Assembly: GCA_002255365.1 (NCBI GenBank)
Contig: NCBI01000025.1
Coordinates: 1 to 40,206, forward strand
Direction of reading: 5' to 3'
DNA from: Chromatiales bacterium 21-64-14
Lineage (GTDB): Bacteria > Pseudomonadota > Gammaproteobacteria > 21-64-14
DNA: 40,206 nt
Shown: positions 1 through 7,520 of the stretch, piece by piece
Layout: the number at the start of each line of letters is the position of its first letter
How positions within the stretch are numbered: the stretch's first letter is position 1
Position numbers and translations under genes: made by a program
Notes under the pieces: model-generated
Told to the model about the DNA's origin: nothing
Seen by the model: the letters and a program-made list of their open reading frames with translations, nothing else
Database searches by the model: none

Positions 1-157
1 GATCACATCATTACCAGTTGTTTCGGTGCCGCCCCACCTACTCCGCCTGCCAGTTCGCGCCGCTACTGGTCAACCGGGTTGCCGGTCCTGCGTTGAGTGA
101 CAGGACCGAGACCGGTCACATGCACGTCGGCCCCTATTTTTGAATCGGAGAACACAT

Positions 158-502
158 ATGAATCGCCTTGCCCGAGCCCTGTTGATTTCGGTCTCCCTGA
201 TCGCCACTCCTGCGCTGGTATACGGAGCGGATCAGGGCGCCACCCCCGACATCCATCATGATCGACGGGACATCCGCCACGATCAGCGACAACTCCATCG
301 CCAGGTCCATGACCGCAACCATGACCGGCGCGAGCTGCGCCATGATCTACGTAACGGGCGCACCGCCGCGGCCGCGGCGCAACGCCGGGATATGCGCCGT
401 GACAACCGGCAGATCCACGCCAAACGTCGCGACCTGCATCACGATCGCCGCGATGTGCACCACGACCGGCGTCAGGTCCGCCGGGCGCGCCGCGCGGACT
501 GA
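158..502 (+). CDS. secreted His/Arg/Asp-rich repeat protein
   Basis: Small secreted protein of 114 residues and unknown function. The ATG at 158 is preferred over the upstream in-frame TTG at 140 because TCGGAG lies about 8 bases before it. Residues 1-24 form a signal peptide (MNRLARALL, then a hydrophobic stretch, cleavage near VYGA). The rest is almost entirely irregular 7-11 residue units built on HHDRRD, HDRNHDRRE or HHDRRQ, with no Cys and almost no hydrophobic residues. Such a chain should be highly charged, helical or disordered, and rich in possible metal- or polyanion-binding His clusters; that role is inference. Repeat proteins of this composition recur in proteobacteria, but I know of no assigned function. 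A strong hairpin follows the stop codon. Confidence 0.75.
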   Translation: MNRLARALLISVSLIATPALVYGADQGATPDIHHDRRDIRHDQRQLHRQVHDRNHDRRELRHDLRNGRTAAAAAQRRDMRRDNRQIHAKRRDLHHDRRDVHHDRRQVRRARRAD

Positions 503-517
503 GGTCCTTCCGGCTCC

Positions 518-548
518 GGGCGGCGCGCCCACCTCGGGCGCGCCGCCC
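518..548 (+). terminator. GC-rich hairpin after the repeat protein gene
   Basis: The perfect 13-bp stem GGGCGGCGCGCCC (518-530) pairs with GGGCGCGCCGCCC (536-548) around the loop ACCTC. It starts 15 bases after the stop at 502 and ends 13 bases before the next start at 562. There is no T-run, so it is a hairpin-type terminator or attenuator rather than a classical intrinsic terminator. Confidence 0.55.
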
Positions 549-561
549 CTACCGTGAACCG

Positions 562-1941
562 ATGCTGCATCGCACTCGTCATCTGCTGGATCGACTCGGC
601 CTTGGACCCGCCCCGGGCGATCGGACACGGCTCGAAGCGGTCGGCGTCGAAGGCTATATCGAGTCGCAGTTGCACCCGGAGACGGTGCCCGAGGCACCCT
701 CGCTCCGGGAACGGCTCGCTCCACTTGAAACGCTGCCGCTGACGGCCCCCGAGCTGTTCGCCCGTTATGCCTTCCATCCCGGCCCCAAGGCCAAACGCGA
801 CCCAAAGGCCGCGCAAGCGGCGCGCAAGCGCGCACGCATTGTGCTTCAGCAGGCGGTGACCGCGCGGCTGTTTCGAGCGCTCTACAGCCGCCGCCAACTC
901 CAGGAGGCCATGGTCGATTTCTGGTACAACCATTTCAATGTATTCGCCGGCAAGGGACTGGATCAGCTGTGGGTGGGTGCCTACGAACAGGAGGCCATAC
1001 GGCCCCATGTCTTCGGGCGGTTCCGCGATCTGCTGCTCGCCACCGCGCGCCATCCGGCGATGCTGTTCTATCTGGACAACTGGCTCAATACGGCTCCCGG
1101 AAGCCCCGGGGCCCATGGTCGTTTCGACGGGATCAACGAGAACTATGCGCGTGAGGTGATGGAACTGCACACTCTAGGGGTGAACGGTGGCTACCACCAG
1201 GACGACGTCATCGCGCTGGCCCATATCCTCACCGGCTGGGGAATGCGCGCGCCGGAGGGGTTCCACTTTGACGCGCGCCGCCACGACTACACCCCACAGA
1301 TTTTCATGCGGCACCGTATTCCCGGTGGAGGCGAAGAAGAAGGCGTGGCGACCTTGGAACGTCTCGCTGCCCACCCGTCCACGGCGCGGCATCTCGCCTA
1401 CCAGCTCGCCCAGTACTTTGTGGCGGACGTGCCTCCACCATCACTGGTACAGCGGCTCGCCGATACCTATCAGCGCCGCGACGGGGAGATCCGCGCGGTA
1501 CTGCACACCTTGTTCCGAAGCCCGGAATTCTGGGATGAACGTTACGCTAAGGCCAAATTCAAAACGCCTTACCGCTTCGTGGTCTCCGCGGTGCGCGCCT
1601 GTGGCCTGGAGGTAACGGACCCGCGCCCGCTGGCGGGCTTTCTGTACCGCATGGGGATGCCGCTTTACGGCTGCCAGACACCCAACGGGTACCGGAACAC
1701 TCAGGAGGCCTGGCTCAACCCGGACGGCATGATCCTGCGTCTCAATCTCGCCACCGCCCTGGCCGCCGGCCGTCCGCGTCTCGCCCCCGACCGGCCGGCC
1801 CCAGGGCCGGTGAGCGCCGCCGCGCTGCTCGATACCATCGGCGGCACCCTATCGACCGAGACGCGTTCCGCCCTGGAACAGGCACCTGTCGCCCTGCGCA
1901 CAGCAGTGGTACTTGGAAGTCCCGAGTTCATGCTGGCCTGA
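562..1941 (+). CDS. DUF1800 family protein
   Basis: Protein of 459 residues recognised as DUF1800. The diagnostic core is visible: FWYNHFNVFAGKG near residue 118, LFYLDNWLN near 169, ENYAREVMELHTLGVNGGY near 193-211, and LTGWGM then RHDYTPQIFM after it. The family has no established biochemical role; it is almost always paired with a DUF1501 gene, as here. No convincing signal peptide is seen at the ATG start, so export, if any, may depend on the Tat-exported partner. A GTG at 554 in another frame is not used. The next gene starts 136 bases downstream, so the two probably form one unit. Confidence 0.85.
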   Translation: MLHRTRHLLDRLGLGPAPGDRTRLEAVGVEGYIESQLHPETVPEAPSLRERLAPLETLPLTAPELFARYAFHPGPKAKRDPKAAQAARKRARIVLQQAVTARLFRALYSRRQLQEAMVDFWYNHFNVFAGKGLDQLWVGAYEQEAIRPHVFGRFRDLLLATARHPAMLFYLDNWLNTAPGSPGAHGRFDGINENYAREVMELHTLGVNGGYHQDDVIALAHILTGWGMRAPEGFHFDARRHDYTPQIFMRHRIPGGGEEEGVATLERLAAHPSTARHLAYQLAQYFVADVPPPSLVQRLADTYQRRDGEIRAVLHTLFRSPEFWDERYAKAKFKTPYRFVVSAVRACGLEVTDPRPLAGFLYRMGMPLYGCQTPNGYRNTQEAWLNPDGMILRLNLATALAAGRPRLAPDRPAPGPVSAAALLDTIGGTLSTETRSALEQAPVALRTAVVLGSPEFMLA

Positions 1942-2077
1942 CACCCGGGACTCGGACTTGTCGTAGCGGTGTTCAGGGGTAGCGGGCGGGGCGATGCCGA
2001 CGCGGTGTCGGTCTGGCCTCTGGACGAACACCCCGCCGTAGACGGGGATGGAAAATCCAACCCGGGAGGTGGATACA

Positions 2078-3313
2078 ATGCAACGACGCCAGTTTCTCAA
2101 ACGCAGCGCGCTGCTCGCCGCCGGCACCCTGACGCCCATCGGCAAGGCGGCGTGGGCGGCACGCGGCGCGCCCACCGGGACCCCACGTTTGATCGTGGTA
2201 TTCCTGCGCGGCGCGGTGGACGGGCTGAACGTGGTCATACCCTACGCCGACGAGGAATACTACGAATACCGACCGTTGATCGGGATCCCAGCGCCGGGAC
2301 GACCGGCCGGCGCATTAGACCTCGACGGCCACTTCGGATTGCATCCAGCCCTTGAAGCCGTGCTGCCCCTGTGGAAGGAACGCAGCCTGGCATTCGTGCA
2401 CGCCTGCGGCTCACCGGATCCGAGCCGCTCCCACTTCGAGGCCCAGGCCTACATGGAGACCGCCACCCCCGGGATCGCCAGCACCCGAGACGGCTGGTTG
2501 AACCGGCTGCTCGCGGTGCTGCCCCACGACACTGGCGCCGTCCCGGGCATCGCGTTCGGCCCCACCCTGCCGCGCATCCTGCATGGACCGGTGCCGGTGA
2601 CGAACTTCCCCACCGGGCGCGCTGCCACCCGGGCGATGCCTACGGACCGCCCGGTGATCCGCGCCACCTTCGACCGGGTCTACTCCGGACACGATCCCCT
2701 CAGCCGCGCCTACCGAGAAGGCGTGCGGGCGCGTCAAGCACTGCTCACCGACCTGCAACAGGATATGAGCGCCGCGGATGAAGGCGCGCCCTCACCAGTG
2801 GGGTTTTCCGATGATACCGCGCGGCTGGCGCGCATGATCAGCGCGGACCCCAGCATCCATACGGCCTTCTTCGCCCTCGGCGGCTGGGATACCCACGTCA
2901 ACGAGGGCGCTACCACCGGCCAGCTCGCCGACCACCTGCGGCCCCTGGCCGAGGGGCTGACCACCCTTGCCCATGGGCTCGGGCCGCACTATCGCGAAAC
3001 CGTGATCCTGGTCATGTCAGAGTTCGGCCGCACCGCCCGGGAGAACGGCAACGGCGGCACCGATCACGGGCACGGCAACGCGCTCTGGGTGCTGGGCGGA
3101 CCGGTGCATGGTGGCCGCGTGCTTGGAAGCTGGCCCGGTCTGGACACCACCGCCCTGTATCAGGAGCGCGACCTGGCGGTGACCACCGACTTCCGGGCGG
3201 TCATAGACGTGGTGCTCGAACACCATCTTGGGCTGGCCGCTGCGGCCCGCCGCCGGGTCCTCCCGGAGTTTCGCCCGGCGCCTGCGACCGAAGCGCGATC
3301 TCTGCTGATCTGA
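2078..3313 (+). CDS. Tat-exported DUF1501 family protein
   Basis: Protein of 411 residues in the DUF1501 family, which is structurally related to the alkaline phosphatase/sulfatase superfamily. The start at 2078 is chosen over 2048 because GGGAGGT lies 7 bases upstream and the protein then opens with a twin-arginine signal: RRQFLK, a hydrophobic stretch, and a cleavage site near AWA. Superfamily-like metal-site motifs remain: FLRGAVDGLN at the N-terminus, GGWDTHVNEG in the middle, and SEFGRTARENG followed by GTDHGHGN near residues 310-335. Enzymatic activity has not been defined for the family. It forms the usual tandem pair with the preceding DUF1800 gene. Confidence 0.87.
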   Translation: MQRRQFLKRSALLAAGTLTPIGKAAWAARGAPTGTPRLIVVFLRGAVDGLNVVIPYADEEYYEYRPLIGIPAPGRPAGALDLDGHFGLHPALEAVLPLWKERSLAFVHACGSPDPSRSHFEAQAYMETATPGIASTRDGWLNRLLAVLPHDTGAVPGIAFGPTLPRILHGPVPVTNFPTGRAATRAMPTDRPVIRATFDRVYSGHDPLSRAYREGVRARQALLTDLQQDMSAADEGAPSPVGFSDDTARLARMISADPSIHTAFFALGGWDTHVNEGATTGQLADHLRPLAEGLTTLAHGLGPHYRETVILVMSEFGRTARENGNGGTDHGHGNALWVLGGPVHGGRVLGSWPGLDTTALYQERDLAVTTDFRAVIDVVLEHHLGLAAAARRRVLPEFRPAPATEARSLLI

Positions 3314-3332
3314 ACCGGTCGTCACGCATCCG

Positions 3333-3593
3333 CTATCGATCCTCCCGATCGCGGGATTCCCGGAGCCGGTCATTGATGCGCCGGCGCGCCGCCTCATCGA
3401 GCCGGGATTCCTGTGCGTCATCCCGGCCGCGGGTAAGCGCACGTTGCAGCCATTGAAGTTGACGGGCATAGCGCCGGCAGTAGACACACAGCAACAGGTG
3501 TATACGTACCGCCATGCGCTGGCGCCAGCTCAGCCGGCGATCTTGGGCGCGCGACAGGAGCTGGGCGACTTCCTTGCAGTTACCGCCGATCAT
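3333..3593 (-). CDS. zinc-binding anti-sigma factor-like protein
   Basis: Small protein of 86 residues, probably the cytoplasmic anti-sigma partner of the preceding ECF sigma factor. Its ATG overlaps the sigma stop codon as ATGA (3590-3593), a classic translational coupling. An N-terminal Cys (NCKEV) is followed by HLLLCVYC, giving the His-x3-Cys-x2-Cys zinc motif of ZAS-type anti-sigma factors. There is no transmembrane helix, so it is a soluble redox or metal sensor rather than a membrane anti-sigma. A diverged relative lies at 7239-7466 downstream of the bufferin operon. The start at 3593 is chosen over a longer reading frame because of the overlap and the conserved N-terminal Cys. Confidence 0.78.
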   Translation of the reverse strand: MIGGNCKEVAQLLSRAQDRRLSWRQRMAVRIHLLLCVYCRRYARQLQWLQRALTRGRDDAQESRLDEAARRRINDRLRESRDREDR

Positions 3594-4165
3594 CGCGCAC
3601 CTTCGCGCTGGAACCAGTTGCGCTCGAGACAGGTGCGCAGCCGCAGGCGCGCGCGGTGCAGGAGCACATAGAGATTGTTCTCCGAAACACCGAGCACGCC
3701 GCAAATCCCGGCGCTATCCAAGGTGCCAAGTTCGCGCAGCAGGAAACTCTCGCGCAGGCGCTCCGGCAGGGACTCCACGCATTGGTTCAATACCAACCAG
3801 AACTCATCCACCTCCATCTCCGCAAGGGGGTCGCTGCCCCAGCGGCCGGGGCGCATTCGCCAACTGCCGTCCTCACCAAACTCCACGTCCTCTTCATCCA
3901 ACGCAGTATCCTCGTCCGGCGCTGGATGCACGCCGCCGCTGCGGGCTAGGCGCCGGAAATGGTCGTCGATCTTGTGCTTCATGATGCCAAACAGCCAAGT
4001 GCGCTCGTCCGCCGCGGCGCGAAATCCATCCCGGCCGCGCCATGCCGCCAGCAGCGTTTCCTGCATCAGGTCCTCCGCCACGTCGCGCCTGCCGGTGCGC
4101 CCGAGTGCATAGCGGAACAAGGAGTCTCCATGCGCCTTGAGCCATTCCTCCGGGTTTAACTCCAT
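3590..4165 (-). CDS. ECF-family RNA polymerase sigma factor
   Basis: Sigma factor of 191 residues. Region 2 spans about residues 10-78 (RYALGRTGRRDVAEDLMQET, then RTWLFGIMKHKIDDHFRR). An acidic linker rich in Asp and Glu occupies about 85-105. Region 4 covers about 125-180 with the helix-turn-helix LDSAGICGVLGVSENNLYVL. It is translationally coupled to a soluble zinc anti-sigma and divergent from the DUF2282/DUF692/DUF2063 operon. That arrangement is common for bufferin-type loci, where such sigma factors answer to copper or oxidative stress. Control of the neighbouring operon is inferred from position. Confidence 0.9.
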   Translation of the reverse strand: MELNPEEWLKAHGDSLFRYALGRTGRRDVAEDLMQETLLAAWRGRDGFRAAADERTWLFGIMKHKIDDHFRRLARSGGVHPAPDEDTALDEEDVEFGEDGSWRMRPGRWGSDPLAEMEVDEFWLVLNQCVESLPERLRESFLLRELGTLDSAGICGVLGVSENNLYVLLHRARLRLRTCLERNWFQREGAR

Positions 4166-4472
4166 GCCATCGTCCCCGTATATTGTTGATTTTGAGCGAT
4201 GTCCCTGCCCCCCGAGGCGGGCATGCGTTTGTCGCGGACGCGCCCCAAAGCCATGATACCCGAAGGGTTGACCTTGCCTTCAACCTTGCCTTCAAAAGGT
4301 CCGTGGAACGGAATCGACCCGGCCCCCAACCCCGTGTAAGGTTCCCCGGGGCACCGGCGACTAACCCGCCGAACCCAGTGCTTACACTGGAACAAGTTTG
4401 AACCCCAACTCAGTTTGGATCCAAGATGATCCCGCGGACCCCGTCCATCCGTCAACTACCTGGAGGTGACCT
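4166..4472. promoter_or_regulatory. divergent sigma/bufferin control region with a tandem 12-bp repeat
   Basis: This 307-base gap separates the divergent sigma factor and first DUF2282 gene. It contains a perfect head-to-tail repeat of ACCTTGCCTTCA (4271-4282 and 4283-4294). The repeat sits inside a short dyad, GACCTT (4270-4275) with AAGGTC (4296-4301). Two GGAAC pentamers, near 4305 and 4390, resemble ECF -35 elements, but I cannot identify a matching -10. No gene is seen in the gap. Confidence 0.35.
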
Positions 4473-4754
4473 GTGCAGGACAAGAACCTGGTTTCCCGCT
4501 CCGCCGCCATAGCGGCGCTACTGGCCGTCACCGCGGTGGCCTTCGCGCCCCAGGCGAGCGCCAAGGCGCCACCCATGCAACCGTGCTATGGCGTCAACAA
4601 GGCGCATATGAATGATTGCGCCACTGGTTCCAACGCCTGCGCCGGCCAGACCACCAAGGATCGCGACCCGAACGCCTTCGTCCTGCTCCCGACGGGGGTA
4701 TGCACGCGTATCGTCGGCGGCAGCCTCACCGCCGGTGGGCACGGACATAAATAA
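4473..4754 (+). CDS. bufA: DUF2282 bufferin-type precursor peptide 1
   Basis: Precursor of 93 residues in the DUF2282 family. It starts at GTG 4473 with TGGAGGT 7 bases upstream. A signal peptide covers about residues 1-30 (cleavage near ASA). The mature part has four cysteines spaced C-x10-C-x6-C-x20-C, beginning MQPCYG. In studied members an MNIO enzyme (BufB) with its partner BufC modifies core cysteines, and the exported peptide protects against copper. The cognate genes follow at 5266 and 6119, so the same role is inferred here. A near-identical cysteine layout occurs in the second paralog at 4992. Confidence 0.85.
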   Translation: MQDKNLVSRSAAIAALLAVTAVAFAPQASAKAPPMQPCYGVNKAHMNDCATGSNACAGQTTKDRDPNAFVLLPTGVCTRIVGGSLTAGGHGHK

Positions 4755-4759
4755 ACCCC

Positions 4760-4786
4760 GTACGGCAGCCCAGCGTGCCGCCGTAC
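4760..4786 (+). terminator. hairpin after the first bufferin precursor gene
   Basis: GTACGGC (4760-4766) pairs with GCCGTAC (4780-4786), five bases after the stop codon. There is no T-run. It may attenuate transcription between the abundant precursor and the downstream genes. Confidence 0.4.
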
Positions 4787-4794
4787 AGGATTCC

Positions 4795-4963
4795 CTAGGA
4801 GCCTGTCGGACTTAGGCGATCGTAGCGAGCAAGGTGGGAGAGTGAGGACCGTTTTTCGATCGTTTGAGGAGAATAGCCATCGCTATTGGACGAAAAGGAT
4901 CGGAAAAATGGACCGCTCTCACACCAGCGCAGTAGATCAGTCCTAAGTCCGACAGACTCCTAG
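4795..4963. repeat. 169-bp long-palindrome MITE-like element
   Basis: The ends are inverted repeats of 22 bp with one mismatch (4795-4816 and 4942-4963); the shared core is CTGTCGGACTTAGG. The inside continues the symmetry imperfectly. GGTGGGAGAGTGAGGACC pairs with the complement of GGACCGCTCTCACACC. TTTTTCGATCGTTT faces AAAAGGATCGGAAAAA. The centre is the perfect hairpin AATAGC-CATC-GCTATT. The whole unit could therefore fold as one long hairpin in DNA or RNA. No ORF lies inside. It sits in the gap between the two DUF2282 genes, so any operon transcript reading through would carry it. Confidence 0.75.
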
Positions 4964-4991
4964 CACTGAGACCCATTCCAGGAGAACCATC

Positions 4992-5261
4992 ATGCGGGAC
5001 AAGAAGGCAATCATGGTCACGACGATTACCGCGCTGTTCGCTCTAGCGACGGCTGGCGCAGCAAGCACCGCGCTGGCCGCGGGCCATCCAGCGATGCAAA
5101 AATGTTACGGCATCGCCAAGGCCCATCAGAACGATTGCAAGACCTCCGATCACGCCTGCAAGGGCAAGTCCACCAAGAACGGCGATCCACAGTCCTTCAT
5201 CGCACTCCCCAAAGGCGTGTGTGCAAAGATCGCCGGCGGCAGCACGACCCCCGGCAAGTGA
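4992..5261 (+). CDS. bufA: DUF2282 bufferin-type precursor peptide 2
   Basis: Second DUF2282 precursor, 89 residues, with AGGAGAA before the ATG. A signal peptide runs to about residue 29 (STALAA). Its four cysteines are spaced exactly as in the first copy (C-x10-C-x6-C-x20-C), and the motifs CYG.KAH.NDC and GVC.KI.GGS are shared, so the pair arose by duplication. This copy is more Lys-rich. It lies directly before the DUF692 gene, whose start is four bases past its stop, so it is the precursor most tightly coupled to the maturase. The palindromic element upstream separates it from copy 1. Confidence 0.87.
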   Translation: MRDKKAIMVTTITALFALATAGAASTALAAGHPAMQKCYGIAKAHQNDCKTSDHACKGKSTKNGDPQSFIALPKGVCAKIAGGSTTPGK

Positions 5262-5265
5262 CAAC

Positions 5266-6135
5266 GTGACCGGGACATCTCTGCAATTCGGACGCAGCCC
5301 GATCCCGGCGCGCGCCGGGATCGGGCTGCGGTCTCCCCACTATCGTGAAATCATCGAGACCCGGCCCGCGGTGGCGTGGTTCGAGCTGCACAGCGAGAAC
5401 TGCTTCTGCGAGGGCGGTTTCCCGCTCCATGAGGTGGAACGGATACGGCAAGACTACCCACTGAGTTTTCACGGAGTCGGCCTCTCACTGGGTTCAACGG
5501 ATCCGCTGGATCGCGCGCATCTGGCGCGACTACGGGAACGCATGCGCCATTTCGAGCCGCACATGGTGTCTGAGCATCTATCCTGGAGTTCTGTGGATCA
5601 GCGTCATCTCCACGACCTACTCCCGCTGCCCCACACACTCGAAGCGGTACGGCACGTGGCGGAACGTATCAGCCATGTACAGGAATACCTGGGGCGGGAG
5701 ATCCTGATCGAGAACATCTCCGACTACCTGGAATACCGGGAAGCGGAGTACCCGGAGTGGCAGTTTCTAGTGGAAACCGCGCACCAAGCCGGCTGCGGTA
5801 TCCTGCTGGACATCAACAATATCTACGTGAATGCCATGAACCATGGGTTCGAACCGCAAGCCTACATCGACGCAGTTCCGCGCGCCTTGGTACGGGAAAT
5901 TCACTTGGCAGGCCACACAGTGAATCAGATCCACGGTCAAGTATTGCGAATCGACACCCACAACCGGCCCGTGTCCAAGGCGGTGTGGGACCTGTATCGC
6001 CACGCGGTCGCGCGCTTCGGACCGCTGCCTACCCTGATTGAATGGGACGCGGACATCCCTCCCCTGGATACGCTGCTGCACGAGGCGGCGCGGGCCCAGG
6101 CCATAGTGGACGCATGGGATGCCGTCCCTGCGTAA
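5266..6135 (+). CDS. bufB: DUF692/MNIO family bufferin-modifying enzyme
   Basis: Protein of 289 residues in the DUF692 (MNIO, multinuclear non-haem iron oxidative enzyme) family, a TIM-barrel fold that oxidises peptide cysteines. GTG 5266 is chosen because it directly follows the precursor stop and leaves the conserved N-terminus IPARAGIGLR; a longer frame would run into the precursor gene. Expected metal-ligand segments are visible: FHGVGLSLG near residue 69, SEHLSW, ENISDYLEY, LLDINNIYVN, EIHLAGH and TLIEWD. The neighbouring substrates and the DUF2063 partner support a BufB role. It overlaps the next gene by 17 bases. Confidence 0.9.
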   Translation: MTGTSLQFGRSPIPARAGIGLRSPHYREIIETRPAVAWFELHSENCFCEGGFPLHEVERIRQDYPLSFHGVGLSLGSTDPLDRAHLARLRERMRHFEPHMVSEHLSWSSVDQRHLHDLLPLPHTLEAVRHVAERISHVQEYLGREILIENISDYLEYREAEYPEWQFLVETAHQAGCGILLDINNIYVNAMNHGFEPQAYIDAVPRALVREIHLAGHTVNQIHGQVLRIDTHNRPVSKAVWDLYRHAVARFGPLPTLIEWDADIPPLDTLLHEAARAQAIVDAWDAVPA

Positions 6136-6892
6136 TCTCCAACAAGCATTCCTGCGCACCGTCTTCGACGCAGAAAGCGGCGCAGTGCTGCCCCACATCC
6201 GGCCGGACCCGATCCCACCGGCAGACGTGCTATCGGTATACCGAAACAACATCATCGGAAACCTCACCGATGCCCTCGGCGAGACCTATTCCGCGGTGCG
6301 CAAGATCGTGGGGGATGCGTTCTTCGAACACACGGCGGCCGAATATGTCCGTCTGACGCCCTCCCGCTCCGGCAACCTGAACGACTACGGTGCCGGGTTC
6401 CCGGACTTCCTGGCACAGTTCAAGGCGGCGGCGGCACTGGCATATCTCGCGGACGTGGCACGGCTGGAATGGGCGTGCCACGCGTCACTACTGGCTCCGG
6501 AACCAACGCCGGTGGATTTCGCAGCCCTGGGGCAAGTCGCTCCGGAAGCGTACGCAGGCATCCGTTTCGAGTTGCACCCGTCTCTGCGCCTGCTGCGTTC
6601 CGCGTACCCGGTGTTCCGGATCTGGCGCCTGTGTGAGGACGGTACCGAAGATCCCAGTGGGACGGTAGATCTGGGCGAAGGTGGCGATCGGCTGCTGGTG
6701 GTGCGGCCCGGCCTGCGGGTGGAAGTGCAAGTTGCGCAGGCGGGAGAATTCGCCTTGCTGCACGCCATCTGCAACGGCGAGGCCTTTGGTGACGCATGCG
6801 CCGCCGCCCTTTCCGAGCAGGATGACCTGGATATCCCCGCATGCCTGCAACACCACGTCGCGGCGGGTACCGTAACGGGTTGGCGGCAATGA
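6119..6892 (+). CDS. bufC: DUF2063 family bufferin maturation partner
   Basis: Protein of 257 residues in the DUF2063 family, the usual partner of DUF692 enzymes. It has the typical N-terminal helical domain (LQQAFLRTVFD, then VYRNNIIGNLTDALGETYSAVRKIVGDAFF) and the family signature LNDYGAGFPDFL near residue 90. A C-terminal domain of about 110 residues follows. In characterised bufferin and related systems this protein forms a complex with the MNIO enzyme and is thought to bind the precursor. Its ATG lies inside the end of the DUF692 gene (17-base overlap), so translation is coupled. The next gene in such operons is normally a DoxX protein, which here is broken. Confidence 0.87.
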   Translation: MPSLRNLQQAFLRTVFDAESGAVLPHIRPDPIPPADVLSVYRNNIIGNLTDALGETYSAVRKIVGDAFFEHTAAEYVRLTPSRSGNLNDYGAGFPDFLAQFKAAAALAYLADVARLEWACHASLLAPEPTPVDFAALGQVAPEAYAGIRFELHPSLRLLRSAYPVFRIWRLCEDGTEDPSGTVDLGEGGDRLLVVRPGLRVEVQVAQAGEFALLHAICNGEAFGDACAAALSEQDDLDIPACLQHHVAAGTVTGWRQ

Positions 6893-6932
6893 ATGAGAGG
6901 ACAGCGATTCAAACGGAGCGGAGGGTGTAGGG

Positions 6933-7238
6933 ATGAGTGGACTGGTGGCGGTACGCAGGGGTTACGCACGACTGGCGTGCGGGCTGGAGTTTCTGGCCCC
7001 GGTGGGGGACCTGCTGTGGGCACTGGGATTGAGGTGACGGTGCCGGTGCTGCTGGCCCTGGGGCTGGCCGGGCGGTTGAGCGCGGGGTTCCTGTTCATCT
7101 ACAACATCGTGGCGGTGATCTCCTACCCGGGGCTGTCAGCCGGGGGACTGGAGCATCATGAGATGTGGGGCCTGATGCTGCTGGTGCTCACCCTGCGCGG
7201 GACCGGGGCGCTGTCCGTGGACGCAGAGTTGCCGCAAA
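6933..7238 (+). pseudogene. DoxX-family gene broken by internal deletion
   Basis: The ATG at 6933 opens a normal DoxX N-terminus (MSGLVAVRRGYARL, then LEFLAPVGDLL), but that frame stops at TGA 7032-7034. The DoxX C-terminal half continues in another frame from about 7014 (GTGIEVTVPVLLALGLAGRL, then NIVAVISYPGLS and WGLMLLVLTLRG). From memory of intact relatives, the roughly 50 residues that should join the halves, including the first membrane helices, are missing. A deletion that also changed frame explains this. The operon position, just after the DUF2063 gene, is where an intact DoxX gene usually sits. No start codon supports independent translation of the second half. Confidence 0.75.
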
Positions 7239-7466
7239 ATGACCCGGCAGATCTCCCAGGAGCAGGAACACCCCCTGCAGGGCTGGGCGTGGCTGGCACT
7301 GCGCTTCCACCTGCTGATCTGCCACGCCTGCCGGAGCTACGCCCGCCAACTACGCTGGCTGCGCCAAACTGCGCGTCAGACTCACCTGGACGCCGCCGGC
7401 CGCGAACGCATCCACGACACCCTGTCCACGGTACCTACCAGCGAGGCGGGAAAACTCGAACCATAG
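7239..7466 (+). CDS. orphan zinc anti-sigma-like ORF, possibly truncated
   Basis: ORF of 75 residues related to the anti-sigma at 3333-3593: HLLICHAC gives the His-x3-Cys-x2-Cys motif, and RSYARQLRWLR matches RRYARQLQWLQ. Reading upstream in frame gives TQSCRK before the ATG, equivalent to the conserved N-terminal Cys segment (NCKEV) of the other copy. However, no ATG, GTG or TTG exists between the in-frame stop at 7173 and the ATG at 7239. The natural start has therefore been lost, and a protein from 7239 would lack its first zinc-ligand Cys. No sigma gene is attached. It may be a remnant joined to the DoxX pseudogene by the same rearrangement, or a residual functional fragment. Confidence 0.5.
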   Translation: MTRQISQEQEHPLQGWAWLALRFHLLICHACRSYARQLRWLRQTARQTHLDAAGRERIHDTLSTVPTSEAGKLEP

Positions 7467-7520
7467 CCACCCACCGCTTTGCGACGTTCCTACCGAAAGG
7501 GGAGCCCTCAGGGCGCCTGC

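Noticed and set aside
347..1170. Long minus-strand frames opposite the DUF1800 gene
   Set aside because: They are shadows of a well-supported gene in high-GC sequence and carry no recognisable motifs.
4300..4400. A defined ECF-type promoter in front of the first DUF2282 gene
   Set aside because: GGAAC pentamers are present, but no convincing -10 at the right spacing could be matched to a known ECF group.
5351..6267. Minus-strand frames across the DUF692 gene
   Set aside because: The plus strand encodes an intact family protein with all expected motifs; the opposite frames do not resemble proteins.
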